64,000 nt of DNA, taken from contig JAMPFK010000013.1 of assembly GCA_023664485.1 (NCBI GenBank), positions 3,376 through 67,375 on the forward strand, read 5' to 3'. Position 1 is the stretch's first letter. Each line of letters opens with the position of its first letter. Below the pieces are notes generated by a model, which was given only the letters and a program-made list of their open reading frames with translations, ran no database searches and had not been told where the DNA came from. This document shows positions 9,543-18,112 of this stretch, piece after piece. The stretch is from Bacteroides fragilis (GTDB taxonomy: Bacteria > Bacillota > Clostridia > Lachnospirales > Lachnospiraceae). Both the position numbers and the translations under genes were made by a program.

Positions 9543-11744
9543 ATGATTAAAATTGGAATGATAATCGGCGACCGGTACGAGATTCTGGAAAAGATCGGTA
9601 CCGGCGGAATGTCGGATGTATATAAAGCAAAAGATCATAAACTGAACCGTTTTGTGGCGGTCAAGGTGTTGAAACAGGAATTCAGCGAAAATGAAAATTT
9701 CGTTTCCAAGTTCCGCATCGAGGCGCAGGCCGCCGCAGGCCTGATGCACCCGAATATCGTCAACGTTTATGACGTCGGGGAGGAAGGCGGCATCTATTAT
9801 ATCGTAATGGAGCTGGTAGAGGGCATTACGCTGAAAAAATATATCGAAAAAAAGGCAAGGCTTTCCGCCAAAGAGGCTATCAGCATTGCCATCCAGGTTT
9901 CCATGGGAATCGAATCGGCACATAACAATCATATTATCCATCGGGATATCAAGCCTCAGAATATTATTATCTCCAAAGAAGGCAAGGTTAAAGTGACAGA
10001 TTTTGGTATTGCGAAAGCGGCGACCAGCAATACCATTACGTCGAACGTCATGGGTTCGGTGCATTATACGTCGCCGGAACAGGCGAGAGGCGGCTACAGC
10101 GATGAAAAGAGCGATATATATTCGCTCGGCGTCACCATGTTCGAGATGCTGACGGGCCGTGTCCCTTTTAACGGGGAAACGACGGTGGCGATTGCCATCA
10201 AACATATTCAGGAAGAGCTTCCTTCGCCGAGAGAGTTCGTGGCGGAAATTCCGATCAGCGTCGAGCAGATCGTATGCAAATGCTGTCAGAAGAGCCCCGA
10301 CAGGCGGTATCAGTCCATGGGCGAGCTGATCGTCGATTTGAAACAGTCGCTGATGAACCCGGATGAAGATTTTGTCAAGGTCGTGGATCCCGACGAGGAA
10401 GCATCGACCAGAATGATTACCGACAAAGATATGGTGCAGATCAAGCGTCAGTCCGACAGAAGGGATTCCATGGACGAGGCGATGCACCTGAGGAAAAATG
10501 AAGATTATTACCGGGATGACCGCTATGATGATGACGAAGAGGACGACGAGGATTATTACCGGAATGGCCGTTATGACGACGAGGAAGAGGATGATGAGGA
10601 CGACGAAGACATCGATGACGAATATTATGAAGAGTATGATGACGATGACGACGATGATTACGACCCCAAAATGGAGCGGATCACGACGATTCTTGCCGTC
10701 GTTGCCGCGCTTTTGATCGGCGGTATCGTTGTTTTCATCGTAGGCCGTACGCTGGGCGTCCTTCCTTTTGAAAAGGCGGAGGCCGGAGAAGAACAGGAAC
10801 AGGAGGAAGAACCGGAGCAGGTGGAGATGGCTGCGGTAGAGGGTAAGACGCTGGATGAGGCGAAGCGCGCACTGATTGAAATCGGCTTAACGCCCGAAAT
10901 TGAATATGAAGTGACGGATGCCTATGAGGCGGGGACGATTATCCGGGCGAGTGTGAAAGCCGGGACGATGACGGATAAGAACACCAATGTCATTTTAACG
11001 GTGGCGGAAGCGAACGAACTGATCACTGTGCCCGATGTGCACAGCAAGACGCAGGCGGAAGCGACTTCTATACTGGAAAAGGCGGGATTTATCGTCAATG
11101 CAACGGAGAGCTATGACGCCAATGTGCGGAGCGGCAACGTTATTTCCCAGTCGCCCGGAGCGGGCGACGGTGCGCCGTCCGGTTCTTCCGTTACCATCTG
11201 GGTGAGCCAGGGGGCGGAAAGCACGAAAGTACGGGTGCCAAATGTGACCGGTCTGGAAGAGATGGACGGCGTAGCGTTGCTGACGGAAAGCAATCTGAGC
11301 GTTGGTACGATTACGCAGGTCAATAACGAAGATGCGGCTTTAACGGATAAGATCTGTTATCAAAGCTATTCTGAGGGTTCCTGGGTGGACAGCGGAACAA
11401 TTATCGACCTGAAAGTCAGCATCGGGCCGACGGCTGTTACCTACAAATTTGTCGATGATATTACGGCGCCGACGGAAGACGGCGAGTACCATGATGGTCT
11501 GCCCGTTACCGTTATCGTCACGGCAGCGGACGGCACACAGCTGTTAAATACACAGACGACGACGTTCCCGCTGGCAGTGAATTATACGGGCATTCAGGCG
11601 GAGACCGGCGTGATTCAGTTCATTTTTACGGTTACCACGAACCCTGTGACGACTACCGATCCCAATACGGGCGAGACGGTCATTGTTGACGGGACTTCGA
11701 CAGAAAAAACGGTGACGAGAGGCGTCACATTCGTTGCAGAGTGA
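9543..11744 (+). CDS. prkC: PASTA-domain Ser/Thr protein kinase (PrkC/Stk type)
   Basis: Membrane receptor kinase of Gram-positive bacteria that senses peptidoglycan fragments or lipid II through extracellular PASTA repeats. The kinase domain covers residues ~10-270, with a glycine loop (GTGGMSDVY), HRDIKPQN near 132 and DFGIA. A very acidic juxtamembrane linker (~315-375) is rich in Asp/Glu and Tyr. One transmembrane helix lies near 380-402, then three PASTA-like repeats (~430-635) and a ~95-residue Thr-rich C-terminal domain. Length is 733 aa. It follows its phosphatase and precedes rsgA by 6 bp, so the three are likely co-transcribed. Confidence 0.95.
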   Translation: MIKIGMIIGDRYEILEKIGTGGMSDVYKAKDHKLNRFVAVKVLKQEFSENENFVSKFRIEAQAAAGLMHPNIVNVYDVGEEGGIYYIVMELVEGITLKKYIEKKARLSAKEAISIAIQVSMGIESAHNNHIIHRDIKPQNIIISKEGKVKVTDFGIAKAATSNTITSNVMGSVHYTSPEQARGGYSDEKSDIYSLGVTMFEMLTGRVPFNGETTVAIAIKHIQEELPSPREFVAEIPISVEQIVCKCCQKSPDRRYQSMGELIVDLKQSLMNPDEDFVKVVDPDEEASTRMITDKDMVQIKRQSDRRDSMDEAMHLRKNEDYYRDDRYDDDEEDDEDYYRNGRYDDEEEDDEDDEDIDDEYYEEYDDDDDDDYDPKMERITTILAVVAALLIGGIVVFIVGRTLGVLPFEKAEAGEEQEQEEEPEQVEMAAVEGKTLDEAKRALIEIGLTPEIEYEVTDAYEAGTIIRASVKAGTMTDKNTNVILTVAEANELITVPDVHSKTQAEATSILEKAGFIVNATESYDANVRSGNVISQSPGAGDGAPSGSSVTIWVSQGAESTKVRVPNVTGLEEMDGVALLTESNLSVGTITQVNNEDAALTDKICYQSYSEGSWVDSGTIIDLKVSIGPTAVTYKFVDDITAPTEDGEYHDGLPVTVIVTAADGTQLLNTQTTTFPLAVNYTGIQAETGVIQFIFTVTTNPVTTTDPNTGETVIVDGTSTEKTVTRGVTFVAE

Positions 11745-11750
11745 GAGTAA

Positions 11751-12629
11751 ATGACAGGAAAGATCGTTAAAGGGATTGCGGGATTTTATTATGTGCATAT
11801 AGAGGATCAAGGCGTTTATGAGTGTAAGGCCAGAGGGATTTTCCGAAATCAGCACAGGAAGCCGCTCATAGGGGACAATGTTTCGGTCGTGATATTGGAC
11901 GAACAGGAAAAAGAAGGAAATATCACGGAAATTCTGCCGCGGAGGAACGAGCTGCTGCGTCCGGCGGTGGCCAATATCGATCAGGCGCTCGTGATTTTTG
12001 CAATCGTAAAGCCGAATCCGGATTTTAAACTGCTGGACAGGTTCCTGATTCGGATGGAGCAGCAGAAGCTGAAGAGCATTATCTGCTTCAACAAACAGGA
12101 TATCGCTTCTGAGGAAGAAAAAGAAGCGGTTTGCAGGGCCTACGGAATGTGCGGTTACCGGACGCTGTTCATCAGCGCGCACCGGGAAGAAGGGCTGGGA
12201 GAGCTGCGGGAACTGCTTGCAGGCAGAACGACGGCTTTGGCCGGGCCAAGCGGTGTCGGCAAATCGACGCTCATCAATGCGCTTGCGCCGGAGGCCGGCA
12301 TGGAGACCGGAAGCATCAGCCGGAAGATCGAGCGGGGGCGGCACACAACACGGCATTCCGAAATCATTGCCCTCGGCGGGGAGACTTATCTGATGGATAC
12401 GCCGGGATTTACTTCCCTGCATATTTCGGAAATCATGAAGGAAGAGCTGAGCGGTTATTACCCGGAATTTGGGCTGTATGAGCCATCCTGCCGGTTCGGC
12501 GGCTGCGCCCATATCAGTGAACCGGACTGCGGCGTAAAAATGGCGGTCGGGCAGGAGAAGATCAGCCGGGTGCGCTATGAAAATTATAAGGCGTTGTACC
12601 AGGAGCTGAAGGAGATCAGGAGGTATTAG
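11751..12629 (+). CDS. rsgA: ribosome small-subunit GTPase RsgA
   Basis: Circularly permuted GTPase that acts late in 30S assembly. It has an N-terminal OB-fold, then the G motifs in permuted order: NKQD (G4) before GPSGVGKSTLINAL (G1) and DTPGFTS (G3). The C-terminal zinc site is CRFGGCAHISEPDC. Length is 292 aa. The ribulose-5-phosphate epimerase and thiamine pyrophosphokinase genes that often follow rsgA in Firmicutes are absent; the sequence becomes gene-poor instead. Confidence 0.95.
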   Translation: MTGKIVKGIAGFYYVHIEDQGVYECKARGIFRNQHRKPLIGDNVSVVILDEQEKEGNITEILPRRNELLRPAVANIDQALVIFAIVKPNPDFKLLDRFLIRMEQQKLKSIICFNKQDIASEEEKEAVCRAYGMCGYRTLFISAHREEGLGELRELLAGRTTALAGPSGVGKSTLINALAPEAGMETGSISRKIERGRHTTRHSEIIALGGETYLMDTPGFTSLHISEIMKEELSGYYPEFGLYEPSCRFGGCAHISEPDCGVKMAVGQEKISRVRYENYKALYQELKEIRRY

Positions 12630-12645
12630 GCCACACGGCGGAAGG

Positions 12646-12777
12646 ATGAAAATCCTGAAAGAGATCGATATTTCTATTCTTATACAGCCAGATGATATTA
12701 TGGAATATATAGAGGGTATACCGGAAGTTTTGGAGATAACGAAAAGCAAAAGCAAATTAATTAAAAGAGCCACTTGA
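12646..12777 (+). CDS. possible 43-aa small protein
   Basis: ATG 12646 with GGAAGG immediately upstream opens a 43-codon frame reading MKILKEIDISILIQPDDIMEY onward and ending in Lys-rich sequence. I do not recognise it. Its end overlaps an imperfect hairpin (AGAGC 12766-12770 with GCTCT 12788-12792, and CTTGA with TCAAG inside). It may be the remaining front of a longer gene lost when the region was rearranged, or simply non-coding. Confidence 0.25.
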   Translation: MKILKEIDISILIQPDDIMEYIEGIPEVLEITKSKSKLIKRAT

Positions 12778-12865
12778 AAATCAAGCAGCTCTCATGTCTA
12801 ATTTACTTAGATGTGATCGGAATTGAAATCTCCGATTGCCCTCAGTGGTAAAAACTTAGAATAAG

Positions 12866-12910
12866 AATAAGCATCCTCACTTTTGGACGGGTAGGGATGC
12901 TTATTTCTTT
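12866..12910 (+). terminator. intrinsic terminator of the murE-rsgA run
   Basis: A perfect 11-bp inverted repeat (12866-12876 with 12895-12905, AATAAGCATCC arm) encloses an 18-nt loop and is followed by TCTTTTTAT. It is the first strong terminator downstream of rsgA. The rest of 12911-13072 is AT-rich with no gene that I can support. Confidence 0.8.
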
Positions 12911-13072
12911 TTATGATTGTCTATGTAAGACAGAGCCGCAAACAACACAAGTAATAATTTTTGTACCATATTCCGATAATAAGAAATGGTAAAAAGAAAA
13001 TAATTTATGCAGTACATATCGAAAAATATAGAGAGTTAATAAGAGATTTAAGACGAAAATTCAATTTGAATA

Positions 13073-13101
13073 TTCCAAAATGATAGATGATATGGTATAA
13101 T
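13073..13101 (+). promoter_or_regulatory. possible promoter of the decayed integrase
   Basis: TATAAT at 13096-13101 is preceded at 17 bp by TTCCAA (13073-13078), a weak -35. It lies 54 bp before the integrase-remnant ATG, which has an AAAGGAG ribosome site. Confidence 0.35.
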
Positions 13102-13155
13102 ACTACCTTATATCAAACTCTTTTTGTTAAGAACTAACAGAAAGGAGTTGATTTT

Positions 13156-13510
13156 ATGGGTAAAGACTTGAAAGGCAAAGAACCTGGAGGCGGTATCTGT
13201 CAAAGAAAGGATGGTTTTGCACAGCCCGATTTGTGAGTAAGAGAACCGGAAAGTCGGTTCAAAAATATCTTCCTATAGTTAAAGACATTAGAAATTGCAG
13301 GAGTGCCGTAAGTGGTATGCGGATGCAAAATTTGAAGATGAACATGGTGGAATCGAGGCGTCCGGGGATATGGCGGTAACAGCATGGGTCAATTACTGGA
13401 TTGAAAACATAAAAGGCGGCAGCATAAGACCTGATACAATCAGAAATTATAAAAAACGGTTTGAACATAATATAAAGAAGTGTATCGGTAATATGATATT
13501 GCGATTCTGA
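13156..13510 (+). pseudogene. tyrosine recombinase (integrase) N-terminal remnant
   Basis: The ATG at 13156 with AAAGGAG gives MGKDLKGKEPGGGICQRKDG, typical of the start of Tn916-type integrases from clostridial conjugative elements. The frame then breaks near 13215 (TARFVSKRTGKSVQKYLP continues in a second frame) and again near 13285, where QECRKWYADAKFEDEHGG continues in a third frame through NYWIENIKGGSIRPDTIRNY to a stop at 13510. Only the arm-binding and SAM-like N-terminal part survives; the catalytic R-H-R-Y domain is absent. This marks a former integration site between rsgA and ychF. Confidence 0.75.
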
Positions 13511-13667
13511 AAAGGCAGAAAGAGAAGCTGACAGGAGGATGAGAAGTTCAAAGAGGCAGAAAGAATCGAAAGTGCCTTAAAAATTGTGTAGCAGATTGTG
13601 TAGTAAAAATATGGAGAAAGGCGGAAACCCTTGAAAAGTAAGGTTTTCTGGATAGGTATGATAAATT

Positions 13668-14765
13668 ATGAAGCTAGGCATCGTAGGTCTGCCCAACGTT
13701 GGGAAAAGCACCCTGTTTAATTCATTAACAAAGGCGGGTGCGGAATCGGCAAATTATCCGTTCTGCACTATCGACCCGAATATCGGCATTGTAGCCGTTC
13801 CCGATGAACGGCTGAAGCTGCTCGGAGATATGTATCAATCGAAAAAGGTAACGCCGGCGACGATTGAATTCGTGGATATTGCAGGTCTGGTAAAAGGCGC
13901 GTCCAAAGGAGAAGGGCTGGGCAATCAGTTTCTCAGCAACATCCGCGAAGTGGATGCGGTCGTCCATGTGGTACGCTGTTTTGAGGATTCCAATATCATT
14001 CATGTGGACGGTTCCATCGATCCGCTGCGCGATATTGAGACGATTAACCTGGAATTGATTTTTTCCGATATGGAAATACTGGACAGAAGGATCGCCAAAG
14101 CAGGAAAAGGCGCGAGAATGGATAAGGCGCTCGGAAAGGAACTTGCCCTGCTTGAGAAAATAAAAGCGCATCTGGAAGAAGGAAAACTGGCGAGAAGCTT
14201 CGAGCCGGCGGATGAGGATGAGCAGACGCTGCTCGCCTCCTATAATCTGCTGACCTATAAGCCCGTTATTTTCGCGGCGAACGTTGCGGAAGAAGATTTG
14301 GCGGACGATGGGGCCGGAAATGAAAAGGTGGCCGGAGTGAGGGCTTTTGCGGCGGAAAATGACAGCGAAGTTTTTGTTATCTGCGCACAGATAGAGCAGG
14401 AAATCGCGGAGCTTGACGAGGAAGAGACCGCTATGTTCCTGGAGGATCTGGGTTTGGAGGAATCCGGCTTGGAGAAGCTTATCAAGGCGAGCTACCGTAT
14501 TTTGGGCCTGATGAGCTTTTTGACGGCGGGCGAAGACGAAACGCGGGCGTGGACGATCAAAATCGGTACGAAGGCGCCGCAGGCGGCCGGGAAAATACAT
14601 ACCGATTTCGAGAGGGGCTTTATCAAGGCGGAGGTCGTGAATTATAAAGATCTGCTGGAACAGGGTTCGCTCGCCGCGGCCAGAGAAAAAGGACTGGTCG
14701 GCATGGAAGGAAAAGAGTATGTCGTGAAGGACGGGGATGTTATTTTGTTCCGCTTCAACGTATAA
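13668..14765 (+). CDS. ychF: redox-regulated ATPase YchF (OLA1 family)
   Basis: Obg-related P-loop NTPase that prefers ATP and associates with ribosomes. The N-terminus MKLGIVGLPNVGKSTLFNSL carries Walker A. DIAGLVKGASKGEGLGNQFL is the G3/switch II block, and a coiled-coil insert and a C-terminal TGS domain ending DVILFRFNV follow. Length is 365 aa. The ribosome site is poor (GGATAGG, about 16 nt upstream). It lies just downstream of the integrase scar and is followed by lgt. Confidence 0.95.
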   Translation: MKLGIVGLPNVGKSTLFNSLTKAGAESANYPFCTIDPNIGIVAVPDERLKLLGDMYQSKKVTPATIEFVDIAGLVKGASKGEGLGNQFLSNIREVDAVVHVVRCFEDSNIIHVDGSIDPLRDIETINLELIFSDMEILDRRIAKAGKGARMDKALGKELALLEKIKAHLEEGKLARSFEPADEDEQTLLASYNLLTYKPVIFAANVAEEDLADDGAGNEKVAGVRAFAAENDSEVFVICAQIEQEIAELDEEETAMFLEDLGLEESGLEKLIKASYRILGLMSFLTAGEDETRAWTIKIGTKAPQAAGKIHTDFERGFIKAEVVNYKDLLEQGSLAAAREKGLVGMEGKEYVVKDGDVILFRFNV

Positions 14766-14781
14766 GGCAGGGTGAGAGAAC

Positions 14782-15687
14782 ATGAAAGATATTATGGACA
14801 GCATGGATATCGCGTTTCCACATATCGGACTGTATTTGGAGCATGTGCCGAAAACATTCAGTATTTTTGGGTTTCAGATCGCATTTTATGGCGTGATGAT
14901 AGGGCTCGGCGTGCTGTGTGGCGTGTTCATGGCGGCGCATGTGGCGAAGCTGGAAAGGAAAGACCCTGATATTGTCTGGGATTTTATTATTTATGCCCTG
15001 ATTTTTTCGATTATCGGCGCCCGGATATATTATGTCATTTTTGAATGGGATATGTATAAGGACAATTTGCTGGAAATTTTGAACCTGCGGCATGGCGGGC
15101 TGGCGATTTACGGAGCCGTTATCGCGGCATTCGCGACATTGTATGTATATTGCCGGGTAAAGAAGCTGAGTTTTTTGCAGCTCGGCGATATCTGTATGCC
15201 GGGGCTGGTTCTGGGACAGGTCATCGGCAGATGGGGTAATTTCATGAACCGGGAAGTATTCGGAGAGTATACGGACAGCCTTTTGGCGATGCGGCTTCCG
15301 ATCGAGGCGGTCAGGAGCCGGGATATTTCGGCTAATGTGGCGGCCCATATTTTAGAGGGCACGAATTATATACAAGTCCATCCCACTTTTTTATATGAAG
15401 GCATCTGGAATCTGGCATTGATGGGTATCATGCTTTTGTACCGGAAACACAGGAAATTCGACGGGGAAATATGCCTTCTCTATCTCGGCGGTTATGGTCT
15501 GGGCAGATTCTGGATCGAGGGCATCCGCACCGACCAGCTTTATCTTGCGGGAACGGCGGTTCCCGTTTCGCAGTTACTCGCGGTTATCTGCGTTATGGTA
15601 TCGTTAGCGGCGGACATTGCGATCCGGTATCGGCGGAAAAAGAAACCGAAAACAGAAACGGAAGAACAGAAAGAAACAACAAAATAA
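14782..15687 (+). CDS. lgt: prolipoprotein diacylglyceryl transferase
   Basis: Integral membrane enzyme that attaches diacylglycerol to the lipobox cysteine of prolipoproteins. Multiple hydrophobic helices are visible, with the HGGLAIYGAVI block and the family signature GQVIGRWGNFMNREVFG. Length is 301 aa. It has a Lys/Glu-rich C-terminal tail and is followed by two terminator-like hairpins, so it closes the ychF-lgt unit. Confidence 0.95.
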   Translation: MKDIMDSMDIAFPHIGLYLEHVPKTFSIFGFQIAFYGVMIGLGVLCGVFMAAHVAKLERKDPDIVWDFIIYALIFSIIGARIYYVIFEWDMYKDNLLEILNLRHGGLAIYGAVIAAFATLYVYCRVKKLSFLQLGDICMPGLVLGQVIGRWGNFMNREVFGEYTDSLLAMRLPIEAVRSRDISANVAAHILEGTNYIQVHPTFLYEGIWNLALMGIMLLYRKHRKFDGEICLLYLGGYGLGRFWIEGIRTDQLYLAGTAVPVSQLLAVICVMVSLAADIAIRYRRKKKPKTETEEQKETTK

Positions 15688-15714
15688 TATTGATTCATAA
15701 AGCGGCGTCACAGA

Positions 15715-15750
15715 GCGGTAAAGCGATTACAGTTTTACCGTTCTTTTTTT
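15715..15750 (+). terminator. terminator after lgt
   Basis: CGGTAAA (15716-15722) pairs with TTTACCG (15734-15740) and is followed by TTCTTTTTTT. It lies 28 bp after the lgt stop. Confidence 0.75.
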
Positions 15751-15754
15751 ATGA

Positions 15755-15840
15755 CAGTCAGCCGCCGGACCGGGCAGCGTATCGCCCCATGGGAACAGTA
15801 CGCTGCCCGCCCTGGCGGCTGAACTGTTTCTTCTTTTTTT
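15755..15840. terminator. long palindromic terminator upstream of mraZ
   Basis: An imperfect inverted repeat of about 70 bp. The outer arms are CAGTCAGCCGCC (15755-15766) and GGCGGCTGAACTG (15814-15826); the inner arms are GGGCAGCGTA (15772-15781) and TACGCTGCCC (15799-15808). T-rich sequence follows on the plus strand, and A-rich sequence precedes it, so it could work in both directions. It insulates the division cluster from lgt. Confidence 0.65.
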
Positions 15841-15859
15841 AAAAACTCCTTGTTTTTAC

Positions 15860-15888
15860 TTGCATAATACTTTATTTTATTATAAAAT
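15860..15888 (+). promoter_or_regulatory. promoter of the mraZ division cluster
   Basis: TTGCAT (15860-15865), a 17-bp spacer and TAAAAT (15883-15888) form a sigma-A-type promoter about 100 bp before mraZ and immediately upstream of the AAAGTGG repeats. Confidence 0.65.
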
Positions 15889-15895
15889 GGTACTT

Positions 15896-15932
15896 GAAGT
15901 GGTGGAAAGTGGAACAAAGTGGTTAAAAGTGG
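15896..15932 (+). promoter_or_regulatory. MraZ operator: four AAAGTGG repeats
   Basis: Four direct repeats, GAAGTGG (15896-15902) and AAAGTGG at 15906-15912, 15916-15922 and 15926-15932, are separated by exactly 3 bp, giving a 10-bp period on one DNA face. MraZ proteins of Mollicutes are known to bind AAAGTG(T/G) repeats with 3-nt spacers upstream of their own operon. The array starts 7 bp after the -10 element, so it likely mediates autoregulation. Confidence 0.85.
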
Positions 15933-15990
15933 TAGATTTCACACCTTTGCAAACAGACCGTGGCAGACACTTTATGGCAGGTGATTGATG

Positions 15991-16422
15991 ATGTTTATGG
16001 GAGAATACAATCACACAATTGACGCGAAAGGCAGGCTGATCATTCCATCGAAATTCAGAGAGTCCCTTGGGGACGTATTTGTAGTGACGAAAGGGTTGGA
16101 TGGCTGTCTGTTCGTATATGACAATGCGGAGTGGAACGTATTTGAAGAAAAATTGAAATCACTGCCCCTTACGAATAAAGATGCCAGAAAGTTTGTACGT
16201 TTTTTTCTGGCAGGCGCTGCAGAAGTAGAGGTAGATAAGCAGGGAAGAATCCTGGTGCCTAATGTACTGAGAGAATTTGCGGAATTGAATAAGGATGTCG
16301 TTTTGATCGGCGTGGCGAGCAGAATCGAAATATGGAGCCGCGAGCGCTTTGAGGGAATGGCGGCTTATGATGATATGGACGAGATAGCGGAGCATATGGC
16401 TGAGCTTGGGCTCGGTATTTAG
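15991..16422 (+). CDS. mraZ: transcriptional regulator MraZ
   Basis: DNA-binding protein of the AbrB-like double-psi barrel family, with two MraZ repeats. The N-terminus MFMGEYNHTIDAKGRLIIPS is canonical and the second repeat contains EVDKQGRILVPNVLREFA. Several start codons are clustered (TTG 15985, ATG 15988, 15991, 15997). ATG 15991 is chosen for its distance from AGGTG (15979-15983) and fit with the family; length is 143 aa. It is first in the division cluster and downstream of its probable operator. Confidence 0.93.
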   Translation: MFMGEYNHTIDAKGRLIIPSKFRESLGDVFVVTKGLDGCLFVYDNAEWNVFEEKLKSLPLTNKDARKFVRFFLAGAAEVEVDKQGRILVPNVLREFAELNKDVVLIGVASRIEIWSRERFEGMAAYDDMDEIAEHMAELGLGI

Positions 16423-16441
16423 AGGAAACACAGGAAACGGG

Positions 16442-17386
16442 ATGGAATTTAAACACACATCGGTTCTATTAGAAGAGACAATTCGGAATCTTCGGGTAAA
16501 ACCCGACGGAATCTACATAGACGGAACGCTTGGAGGCGGCGGGCATTCTTACCACATCGCCTCCAGGCTGACAGGAAAAGGCAGGCTGATCGGCATAGAC
16601 CAGGATGGAGAAGCCGTTCTGGCGGCTTCACAGAGGCTGGAACCTTTTCGGGAAAAAGTGACGATCATCAGGGACAACTATTGCAATGCCGGGAATGCGC
16701 TGAGAAGCATCGGTATCGAGAAGGCGGACGGCATTCTGCTGGATCTGGGCGTTTCCTCGTATCAGCTTGACCATGCGGAAAGAGGGTTTTCCTACCAGTA
16801 CGATGCGGATCTGGACATGCGTATGGATACGAGGCAGTCGGTGAGCGCCAGAGAAATTATCAATACCTATTCGGAAACGGAGCTTTACCGGATCATCCGG
16901 GATTATGGGGAAGAGCAGTTCGCGAAGAATATCGCGAAGCACATCGTGAAAGCCAGGCAGGACAGGCCCATCGGGACCACGGGGGAGCTGAACGGGATCA
17001 TTAAGGCGGCGATTCCGGCGAAGATGCGGCGGGAAGGGGGGCACCCTTCCAAAAGGACTTTTCAGGCGATACGCATCGAGTGCAACCGGGAGCTGGAAGT
17101 GCTGAAAAATTCACTGGCGGAATTTATCGATATGCTGAATCCGGGCGGAAGGCTCTGCATCATTACCTTCCATTCGCTGGAGGATCGAATCGTCAAATCG
17201 GCTTTTCGGGAAAATGAAAATCCCTGTATCTGCCCGCCGGAATTCCCGGTCTGCATCTGCGGCAGGGTATCCAAAGGGAAGGCTGTCACGAGGAAGCCGA
17301 TTTTACCTTCGGAAGAGGAAATCACAGAGAACAGAAGAGCCAAGAGCGCGAAGCTGCGGGTCTTTGAACGGAGCGGCGGCGAATAG
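16442..17386 (+). CDS. rsmH: 16S rRNA (cytosine-1402 N4) methyltransferase RsmH
   Basis: SAM-dependent methyltransferase of the MraW family. The product starts MEFKHTSVLLEET and has the SAM motif DGTLGGGGHS near residue 29, then GILLDLGVSSYQLD and the C-terminal RKPILPSEEE. The frame is open upstream into mraZ, but the family start is ATG 16442. Length is 314 aa. It is second in the cluster, as is usual. Confidence 0.95.
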   Translation: MEFKHTSVLLEETIRNLRVKPDGIYIDGTLGGGGHSYHIASRLTGKGRLIGIDQDGEAVLAASQRLEPFREKVTIIRDNYCNAGNALRSIGIEKADGILLDLGVSSYQLDHAERGFSYQYDADLDMRMDTRQSVSAREIINTYSETELYRIIRDYGEEQFAKNIAKHIVKARQDRPIGTTGELNGIIKAAIPAKMRREGGHPSKRTFQAIRIECNRELEVLKNSLAEFIDMLNPGGRLCIITFHSLEDRIVKSAFRENENPCICPPEFPVCICGRVSKGKAVTRKPILPSEEEITENRRAKSAKLRVFERSGGE

Positions 17387-17441
17387 GGCATAAAGAAGAA
17401 AAGAAGGAATCGTAAAATCAGGATTGAGAGGATATAGCAGT

Positions 17442-18086
17442 ATGGCAGCAGTTCGGGAAAGGGCGCCCGGCGCACATCCGCGGGGAGGCAGAAGTATGCA
17501 GGGATCTGCGGCGCAGAGAGGCAGAAATATGCATGGCGGCGCTCATACACAAAGCAGAAGCGGACAGGGCGGCGGCCGCGCGCAAAGCAGGAGCACACAC
17601 GGCGGAGCCCGCGCGCAGGGCAGAAGTATACAGGGCGGCGGCCGCGTGCAGGACAGCGGGTATATACATGGCAGTGCAGTCAGAAAACTGGATGTTGCCA
17701 GGGAAATCGAGCAGAGTCCTAAGAAGAAATTGAGCAATACGGCGAGAAAGAACAGAGAAAAGGCGGAACATATGAGCCTTGGCTATGTTCTGTTCCTGAG
17801 TGTTGCCTTATTGGCGACGGGCTGTATCTTGGTGAGCTATATCAGGCTGCAGTCGGATATTACCAACAGCATCAAACGCATTGCGTCGCTGGAAAGCGAG
17901 CTGAACGATTTAAAGCTTGCGAATGATGAGGAATATAACAGAATTACGAGTAATATCGATTTGGAGGAAGTCAGGAGAGTTGCAATTCAGGAGCTCGGTA
18001 TGCAGTATGCGGAGGAAGGCCAGATAGTCGTTTTTGAAAGCGAAAATAACGATTATGTCAAGCAGATGGCCCCGATTCCGGACTGA
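17442..18086 (+). CDS. ftsL: FtsL-like divisome protein with Gly/Arg/Gln-rich N-terminus
   Basis: Position (after rsmH, before PBP genes) and architecture support FtsL: a cytoplasmic N-terminus, one transmembrane helix (YVLFLSVALLATGCILVSYI) and an extracellular leucine-zipper-like coiled coil (IKRIASLESELNDLKLAN). The N-terminal ~85 residues are unusual low-complexity sequence built of loose repeats such as GGARAQGRSIQGGGRVQ. ATG 17442 has AGAGG about 10 nt upstream; an in-frame TTG lies at 17424. Sequence identity to known FtsL is low, as is normal for this family. Confidence 0.7.
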   Translation: MAAVRERAPGAHPRGGRSMQGSAAQRGRNMHGGAHTQSRSGQGGGRAQSRSTHGGARAQGRSIQGGGRVQDSGYIHGSAVRKLDVAREIEQSPKKKLSNTARKNREKAEHMSLGYVLFLSVALLATGCILVSYIRLQSDITNSIKRIASLESELNDLKLANDEEYNRITSNIDLEEVRRVAIQELGMQYAEEGQIVVFESENNDYVKQMAPIPD

Positions 18087-18112
18087 GGGAATACCGGCTG
18101 GGGAAGGAATGG

